DNA of 64,000 nucleotides, taken from contig NC_065908.1 of the NCBI RefSeq assembly GCF_905147045.1, positions 2,542,001-2,606,000 on the forward strand, given 5' to 3'. Numbering within the stretch: the stretch's first letter is position 1; each line of letters starts with the position of its first letter. The notes beneath the pieces are model-generated. The model was not told the DNA's origin. It saw only the letters and a program-made list of their open reading frames with translations, and ran no database searches. The translations under genes were made by a program, and so were the position numbers. The DNA comes from Nymphalis io (taxonomy: Eukaryota; Arthropoda; Insecta; Lepidoptera; Nymphalidae). Below are positions 57,230-64,000 of the stretch, piece after piece.

Positions 57230-58910
57230 GGCGTTTAAAATATGCTATTATCCTTTTACCTTTTTCTAGATGTGCTACATTTCACCTCATTTCTTCACCG
57301 TCTCATCATTGCGTACTGTTACGTCTCCCCCTTGTTCGATTCTACAATGTGAGGGTCAAACTCAATTTATTATTTCATGTCATGCCCATGACGTATACCT
57401 CATCACCTACTACTACTTCACAGTCTCAAGCTTGTCTATTTTTTATCCTTTATTCTTTTCTCCTTCTGTTGTATGTCTTCTTCTGTATATAACATATCCT
57501 GAACCATAGGTAGTTTGCCTAGGATGTGACAAAGGAAGAATAATTCTAAGGGAGTCTTTCCAGTTATGCAGTGTGGCGCTTTGCATGTAGAGCAAATTCC
57601 TTTCAGTCCTCATGTTCAGCTTGGTAAAATTTGTTTTAGTAGAGGCCAACAGAAAATGATGTTGTTAATTGTCATGGAACATTTCAGCAACTCTTCACTT
57701 GTAGACTGCCGACATTTATCTTCAGTTATGGAAATAGGGTTACTAAGCTTGCTATTATATTTTAAATGATTAATTAATCATGCGCTCGTTATTGCCCGAT
57801 ATATTTTATCTTTTTTATCTATTATAATAGGTTACTAGTACTTATATGTATTACTCACATGGTAGCAGTCGCTATTAATTTGCTATGTCGATCCACGGTT
57901 CAGTTGATAATTACATTCGCATTAGAGGGTTTGGGGGTTCGGAGCAGAGACCAGGTTTTGCAACAATTTTCAGCATCTTCATCGCACTTCGGCCACCAAA
58001 TTTTGTTCTTAGTCTATTTTTCATCGCAACGATGCCTGGGTGGCCTGCATGCACATCTAACACTCGTCTTCTTAAATTTGTTGCAATCACAATTTTTTGT
58101 GCCTCTTAACAGAATATCTCTATAAAAATAAAACTCATTCTACAATATCATCTACGTATTAACACTTTCATCCTAGTTATTCTTATAGAGCCCTTCCATT
58201 ACTTTTTATATCTCGGAATCCTGGAATCGGTCTGGGCATCTCAGTTAAATTCAAAACGTTATGTAGTCGTCATAAATTGCTGTGGGGTTTGTAGCCAATT
58301 TATCAGAATCAGAATCTTGAAAGTGGATCTGCTATATTAGTTTTTTCCTGGTCTATATTTGACTTTAAAATCATACAATTGTAGCCTTCAACGCTTTGAT
58401 TTTGGCTTAATATTATCATTAATACTTCATACTTCCATTACTTTTTTTAATATGTCGTCGATAAAATGGATTTTTCTTTCGCACCCTAATAGTATATTTT
58501 TTTATGTTTTGGTGCACGAGTTATTCTAAACATCATTCTTATATGAATTGTAAAATTTTATAAAAGTATTGATATACCCTGAGTCTGGTTGTAGTAGTAG
58601 TATTGATATACCCTGCGTCTGGTTGTAGTAGTAGTATTGATATACCTTGAGTATGGATCAACTAACTATGGTCAGCAACGGATGATTTTCGCATCTGATC
58701 GCTGTATTTGTGCGTCGCATGTTAATACATACATATTTATAAGAACGTCGCTATTTCTTTTACAATAGGAACTATATGTGAAACCCAACAAGATAGGTCT
58801 TTAACTTCTATTTTATCTTTGTTTTGCAATTCATTAAGTTTGGTTGATATTTTCACTCAAACGGGATTAGAATTCGGCGATAAGGTTTCACTATAAATTT
58901 GACTAAATCA
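57230..58910 (-). pseudogene. pol remnant of the Ty3/gypsy element (RT, RNase H end, integrase)
   Basis: Minus-strand motifs in order, scattered over frames: the RT entry (KPYRRILIPFE near 58870), WVSHIVPIVKE (near 58770), an RT arginine-rich segment (near 58700), a MMFRITRAPK-type palm segment (near 58530), the RNase H/connection end YRPGKTNIADPLSRF (near 58310-58350), the integrase zinc-binding part (near 57980-58040, HPGIVAMKNRLRTK and two CxxC-like cysteine positions partly lost), and the integrase core and C-terminal segment (57380-57760). Only about 440 bp separate the RT entry from the RNase H end, against more than a kilobase in intact elements, so much of RT and RNase H is gone. Frameshifts and stops are frequent. 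Plus-strand ORFs here are shadows. Confidence 0.85.
58566..58660. repeat. 34-bp tandem repeat inside the pol remnant
   Basis: A unit beginning GTATTGATATACCCTGAGTC starts at 58566, 58600 and 58634, the last copy being partial. It sits where the RT catalytic region should be. Confidence 0.9.
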
Positions 58911-59249
58911 TCGATAGGAATAACTACCAACACATCTTAACACTTCGGCAATGCCTTACTTTCAATTGTTGAAAATAGTGTTTTCTTTAAGTACCTACTT
59001 TTAAAAAAGGTTATAGTAAGGCGCCCCAGTAAATTTCGGGTCCTATTTTCTATTGCGTAGAATCTTATTCTCTCTGTTATGTCTGTTTATGGTTTTCAAC
59101 AAGTTAGCTTCTATTACTATTTCATTCAGTCTCCAAAGTCAAATCCAAAGTCATCTTGTCTCCTGCTTTTAAAATTTCCCTTCTCAAATAGTCTGATTTA
59201 CAATTTCAACTTTTCGGCCAATAACCTTCTTATTTATCTACAAACTGAC

Positions 59250-59485
59250 ATTTAGAAGATTGATGTCTTAGCCTTATTAGAAATTTCTGACATTTTTTTT
59301 ACCTTGCCTTTCTTTGTCACAAAATACTGATTTAACTTTAGAATAGCTATGTTAAATAAACTACTTTCGTTAGCATTAGCTTCCAGAATACTATAAAATA
59401 TTTCCTGTAACTTATGTCCAGAAAAAGCAAGTGCAAAAGACTTGCTCTTTTCTTTAGTTCAGTGTCAGTACCTGCCACCTGAATA
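59250..59485 (-). pseudogene. gag remnant of the Ty3/gypsy element
   Basis: Minus-strand frames give a capsid-like segment: ELKKRASLLHLL, then after a frameshift SGHKLQEIFYSILEANANES and LFNIAILKLNQYF. The pattern (HLAG-like, LQEIFYSI, FxxAxxKLxxYF) is the conserved gag core of insect gypsy-like elements. Confidence 0.75.
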
Positions 59486-59724
59486 TAAATATTTAGGCCT
59501 CGTTTCCCTAACTCCAATAGAAAGAGGAAAGAAACTGACCCTACGAATCTCGCATTTGAACTTTTCTAAGGTATATTATGCCATTAGGGCTATCTGTAGA
59601 CAAAGAACTGTTGCTGCCAATTACAACTTAGAGTACAATCAGCGTAACACATTTAATGTTAGTGTTATCCGAATTTCGCAATTTAATTGTAATTGTATGT
59701 TATTAGCAAATAACATACACATCA

Positions 59725-59845
59725 CAATTTAATGCAAACATGTCTCACGCAATTTACTGCAAACATGTCTCACGTAATTTAATGCAAACATGTCTCACGC
59801 AATTTAATGCACACTTGTCTTACGCAATTTAATGCACCTAAATAT
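59725..59845. repeat. 25-bp tandem repeat, about four units plus degenerate continuation to 59945
   Basis: Units CAATTTAATGCAAACATGTC+TCACG start near 59725, 59750, 59775 and 59800; degraded copies of AATTTAATGCA continue to about 59945. Confidence 0.85.
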
Positions 59846-60006
59846 GTCTCGCAATGTCAATTTCAATTTAAAGAAATCCGTTATACATTTCGCAACTTAA
59901 TGCACAGATATATTTTATGCAATTTAATGCTTAATAAGTATATCTTACCTAGATACCACATTAGGTAATCTTGAATACTATTTATCTTGTTATATTATTT
60001 AGTAAG

Positions 60007-60303
60007 TAACAGCCTGTAAATGTCCCACTGCTGGGCTAAGGCCTCCTCTCCCTATTTGAGGAGAAGGTTTGGAGCTTATTCCACCACGCTGCTCCAATGC
60101 GGGTTGGTGAAATACACATTGTGCAGAATTTCGATGAAATTAGACACATGCAGGTTTCCTCACGATGTTTTCCTTCACCGAAAAGCACGAGATGAATTAT
60201 AAACAGAAATTAAGCACATGAAAATTCAGAGGTGCTTGCCCGGGTTTGAACCCACGTTCATCGGTTAAGATTCACGCGTTCTTACCACTGGGCCATCTCG
60301 GCT
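60007..60303 (-). repeat. Family A SINE, full length, nested in the LTR element
   Basis: On the minus strand the tRNA-derived head GCCGAGATGGCCCAGTGGTA holds the A box; the B box GGTTCAAACCC is near 60245; the body runs to GGGACATTTACAGGCTGTTA. This is the most complete family A copy in the window. Confidence 0.9.
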
Positions 60304-60424
60304 CCATTATATTATTTATTTGTATATAATATTGTATAAGAATAACCACTAACAATATAATATAGCAACTACTTATTATTTCTAACATAAACTCAGTTAA
60401 ATGTTTATCCTTGGTGTCCACCTG

Positions 60425-60668
60425 ACCAATTTCGGCCACGGTGGCAAGTTTCAAGCGAGATTAGCAAGACACATTACAGTGCACAAGCGTGCGCGCAAAC
60501 ACAGGTGCACCCACTAATCCCCCACTCTCATAATCCGATGGGACGGAAATCATACACTGTCGGAAAGAGTTTAGGCGCAGGACCAACAGCTTCACGTGCT
60601 TTTGGAGGCACGAGAGCGTACACACTTCCGACCTCCAGTCTCCGAGCTGCCAATAAGAATCTTTGACG
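60425..60668 (-). repeat. Family D repeat nested in the LTR element
   Basis: Reverse-complement relative of 37785-37965 (shared: CGGCCACGGTGGC, GTGTGCGC-type words, CTCATAATCCGATGG, CGGAAAGAGTTTAGGCG), but longer on its right side. Confidence 0.6.
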
Positions 60669-61414
60669 GAAAAACTCAATTATTGTTTTACTGGCCCAAC
60701 TTCGGGAACTGTGGGCTTATATTTAGCTACTAGACCAACTAGGCATATTATTTTATTTATGAATCCTTTATTGCACACAATTTACAAACATATAAAAGAA
60801 GAAGTAGTACATAATGCAAAGGCGGCCTTATCACTTACAGTAATCTCTTCCAGGCAACCTCTGTAAAGAGAAATGTTTGTTTTTTTTTCAGGATCTTTAA
60901 TCGGGCATAGTGTGCGAACAACTTATACTTAAAATTTATTTATTTATTATATTTTCTAGGCATACATATAACTAGGCATATTATATTATCCGTTTAATTT
61001 ATATTCATAAATAAACCGTAAGTTTTAAGTTCGAACCAATGTAATCCTAAAGTATTTAACTCCTTGTAAATAAAATGTAATATGAACATTAATCGAACAA
61101 CAGGTACGGATTTCTAGCTATTATTTACTACAACGAACTACCATAAGATAAGCATAATGTTAATTAATTTATTCCGTTGGGAATCAAATTCGTGTTAATT
61201 TACTTATTTTATTTAGTAATAATAGTAGAAGTAAATGTTTAATCTTTACTTATTTTATTTAGTAATAATAGTAGAAGTAAATCTTGAAATATTTAATTAT
61301 TCTGTATATTTAATTAACAGAATACTATACAATTATTTATATAAGAAAAATTAAAAAGTATACCTAGTCATTACCTTTCCTTTAATTGAGAAAAGAAAAA
61401 CTCACAATAATTTT

Positions 61415-61425
61415 CCTCGTCGCCA
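61415..61425 (-). other. Primer binding site of the Ty3/gypsy element
   Basis: On the minus strand, two bases after the LTR, TGGCGACGAGG would pair with a tRNA 3' end CCTCGTCGCCA. Eukaryotic tRNA-Ser(GCU) carries such an acceptor end, so tRNA-Ser is the likely primer (inference). Confidence 0.7.
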
Positions 61426-61427
61426 TT

Positions 61428-61665
61428 TGTAATGTTCACCCTTTAACCGGCTGTAACTCAAGTCGCAATATAGGTATTACAAATTAAATAATACATATTA
61501 TATTTTATATATCAGCTCTAGCTTATATTTTATATCTCGCATATATATTCTATTTCCCGCGTTCCGCGATGTGTGTCATACGAGATGACGGATGGATAGA
61601 TACACAGATAATATATATTAATATTATAAACTACTAATTAATACATTATTGTAGATGTGTGAACA
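61428..61665 (-). repeat. 5' LTR of the Ty3/gypsy element
   Basis: 238 bp; on the minus strand it begins TGTTCACACATC and ends GTGAACATTACA, with short inverted termini (TGTTCAC / GTGAACA). Confidence 0.9.
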
Positions 61666-63934
61666 TGTTATTTTACACATGTTATTATACTCATTTAAAG
61701 ATTATTTTAGTACAAAAAAAAAACTCATTTTTTTAAATTTACATCTTCCTAATTCAATGTCAGTTGTTTATTTGTCTTTACTCCTCTTGTAGTTGAAATA
61801 GCACTTTTTATAAATTGAGAAAAGGCAATGAAACTAAAAGAATAAAAGTCCTATATAAAATTTAATCGCTAATACATACACATCTAATTAAAATAAACAT
61901 TGTAGATATCTAAACATACGTCAAAGAACATCACGGTAGTATTTTTAAGGATTTTCATTAAAAGTTGAGAAATGCCTCCATGTATAACGTATATAATATA
62001 CCTATGTGATATAATGAGGTGGAAATCTTGTTTTTTTTTTTTATTATATGCGACAAAATGAAAACTTAAATTTTTGACACCTCTAGTCAAAAACATTTTT
62101 ATTTTGAAACAGTGATACATATAAAATAACTAAAAAAAGCAATACATAAATCATTCACAATAAAAGTGTTTTGATATAAAATTGCACTGGAACTAAGTAA
62201 GCTGCATACAAAATTATGTGTTTACAATACATGTAGCCATTTGGTTTTATATGTTTTGTTAGGGTTTGACAAACATTGTTGTTTAAATAATATACTACCT
62301 TTTTAATGATTTTTTTTTTTCAACAACTTATCACCTGTTTATCTACTTAGCTACTCGATTATTTTTACTTTTTTTTTTAATATTAACATTTTCTTAATAA
62401 TGAATCAATGCAGAAACACCTTATTACACAATAGCATACACAATTGGTACAAGTACAATAGGTACAAACCGTTCGAAACATTTAGGGTTGTTTAACTTGT
62501 TAAAATTCCATTAAAGTGGATATTTAAACTTAAACTTTCCGATTGTCATTGTGGCACCGTCATGGCATAACTAACTTAATAAAAAGCAAATAATCTATAA
62601 CACATAATTATCAAATAGCACTTAAATCCTTGCTATTTTATTTAAAGAAATGGTAACTAAATAATTTTACAAGTGTTAATTATTAGTTATTTGATACATT
62701 TGTGATGTTTATAATATATGGCAGCACAATTAATGAACAAATTTTGTAACATTAAAATATTTAAAACTATTACATCAATAATGATTATTATTAATGTAAT
62801 TGATTTGGACAAAAATAAAAAAATAGTTTAAGAAACAAATATCAGTTTAGAATAATGCTATGTGTTATTAATATTGACCTTTTATAATCACTTAGGAATT
62901 TCAAAGTGTTTTACATAATATCCAGTAAAATTAGTTAGAACAAGAGATCAAATATTACAGTAGTTTTCATTGTTTGTTGGTGATTAAATTTTAAGTTTCC
63001 CAGAGCATTTTTTTAACATTATTAGATATCCAACTTTCTTTTGGTACTATTCAAAATTAATGAGAGAGCTTTCTTTTTTCTTCTTTCTTAAATAAACCTA
63101 TCAGACCATATAACGCTGTAGACCAATCTGTCGCTGAAGGTTTTAATTTATCATTTAATCTGCACTTTTTTTTATAATAAAATCAACATAGCCATGGAAT
63201 TTGCACCATCATCATTATATCTTTAATATACTACTTAAAATAATTATTACGAATAATTTTTTAATTATTGTGTAAATCTCATTACATTTTTGTTTTTACT
63301 TATATACTTAAAATGAAAAACAAAAAATCTTTATCATCAAGCCCAAAAACAATTTTTGGCATAATTTCCATTAGTAAATTGTGACAAATTAATTAAATTT
63401 TATAATACTTTGCTCATAACACAGACGTTTAAAAAAATATATAAAGCCTTGATGATTTAGAAATGACCAAAAAAATTTATTGTGTATTATGTAACCATAA
63501 ATTAAAATGGCATTAACTAAATTCTTACTAAACAATTTATATAATAAAAATATAATTACAATAAAGAAGTTTAAAATAATATAACTTATAAAATGATAAC
63601 TTCAGATCAATATTGATACTGTATACAACTTCAGTTTACAACAAAAAATCATTAATTGCAAAAAAAATCTTGTTCTATTTCTATTAATATATAAAACAGA
63701 GGTTCATTTGTTACAATATGTTTTGTATCATTCGTAATTTTTTTTGTAGTTATTTTGGGAAACAATAAATTTCTATAAATTCATAAATAATAGCAATTAA
63801 CAAATTTAGTATTTTTTTGCAGGTAATGAGTTCTGTCAGTAAGCCAATGATAAATGTTAATTTTAAAAACGTACCTCCGATGTAGATGTCACAAATGTGA
63901 CATCCCACATTGTTTGTTGATTTAAAAATCAATA
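61666..63934 (-). other. AT-rich stretch, probably 3' UTR and intergenic
   Basis: It lies directly downstream of the minus-strand stop codon at 63937-63935. Several AATAAA signals occur on the minus strand; I cannot say which is used. No other gene or repeat recognised. Confidence 0.45.
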
Positions 63935-64000
63935 CTATTTTTGGTCAAAGTTATCTACATCGTTAAGAGCACTTGGATCCTCAATATCTTCCTTGGCATT
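63935..64000 (-). CDS. C-terminal end of an unidentified minus-strand gene (partial)
   Basis: From the right edge, 21 codons and TAG: NAKEDIEDPSALNDVDNFDQ then K and stop. The composition is acidic and much less AT-driven than the flanks, as expected for a protein tail, and the frame is open to the edge. The gene cannot be named from so little. The entry depends on the rest lying beyond 64000. Confidence 0.5.
   Translation of the reverse strand, partial: NAKEDIEDPSALNDVDNFDQK

Larger units (their letters stand above)
56763..61665 (-). mobile_element. Ty3/gypsy LTR retrotransposon, complete ends, decayed coding region
   Basis: Two direct LTRs (56763-57026 and 61428-61665) bracket 4.4 kb of internal sequence. 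On the minus strand the order is 5' LTR, primer binding site (61425-61415), leader, gag (about 59480-59250), pol (about 58910-57230), purine-rich tract, 3' LTR. Both reading frames are broken many times, and the RT to RNase H part is largely deleted. Three family A SINE or family D repeats are nested in it (57085, 60007, 60425). TTTTACACAT lies directly outside the lower LTR and five bases outside the upper one, so the target duplication is unclear. Confidence 0.9.

Noticed and set aside
57223..58125. Several plus-strand ORFs of 60-90 codons
   Set aside because: They are antisense shadows of the broken integrase and RNase H sequence read on the minus strand.
1..64000. CRISPR array, operon, phage or other prokaryotic system
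   Set aside because: No regular repeat-spacer pattern, no ribosome binding sites or closely packed ORFs; introns and retroposons show a eukaryotic nuclear genome.

Overview
The window looks like an AT-rich insect nuclear genome, most likely a butterfly (Lepidoptera, probably Nymphalidae). The reasons are split genes with GT-AG introns, many short interspersed repeats of kinds familiar from lepidopteran genomes, R1-, RTE- and CR1/jockey-like LINE fragments, and a Ty3/gypsy element. Nothing prokaryotic is present (no operons, ribosome binding sites or CRISPR arrays). All gene models below were built by hand from splice signals, reading phase and protein motifs; no database was searched.

Layout. 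1-20 kb: almost gene-free, AT-rich, holding SINE copies (2.7, 8.2, 9.6, 14.1, 14.8-15.3 and 15.9 kb) and an R1-type LINE tail (6.8 kb). 20.7-28.1 kb: part of a minus-strand gene, with one well-supported coding exon (20673-20846) and a probable non-coding first exon (about 27920-28070); the intron between them carries an RTE-like LINE fragment. 28.4-29.5 kb: a 1.1 kb DNA transposon with inverted ends and a perfect 8-bp target duplication, carrying the start of a decayed THAP-type exon. 30.0-40.6 kb: a 15-exon plus-strand gene for a single-pass membrane protein of the KIAA1549/UPF0606 family, about 786 aa, with an RFX X-box in its promoter and one reading-frame problem in its first exon. 40.6-42.7 kb: a SINE and a CR1/jockey-like LINE sitting directly behind its stop codon. 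45.8-48.5 kb: the minus-strand gene for NF-YA in nine coding exons, including a 21-bp microexon. 49.1-49.5 kb: its probable promoter, with six CCAAT boxes. 50.1-51.9 kb: a plus-strand transcription unit that appears to encode two proteins in series on one spliced mRNA. 56.8-61.7 kb: a 4.9 kb Ty3/gypsy LTR retrotransposon on the minus strand with both LTRs, a primer binding site and broken gag-pol. 63.9-64.0 kb: the last coding exon of another minus-strand gene running off the right edge.

How the genes relate: they are not an obvious pathway. NF-YA and the two-protein unit are divergent neighbours with about 0.6-1 kb between their probable starts. The KIAA1549-like gene and the 20-28 kb gene are also divergent, and the DNA transposon lies between their starts. 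Two matches to the RFX X-box (one in the transposon, one in the proximal promoter) lie upstream of the KIAA1549-like gene, whose human relative is a ciliary protein.
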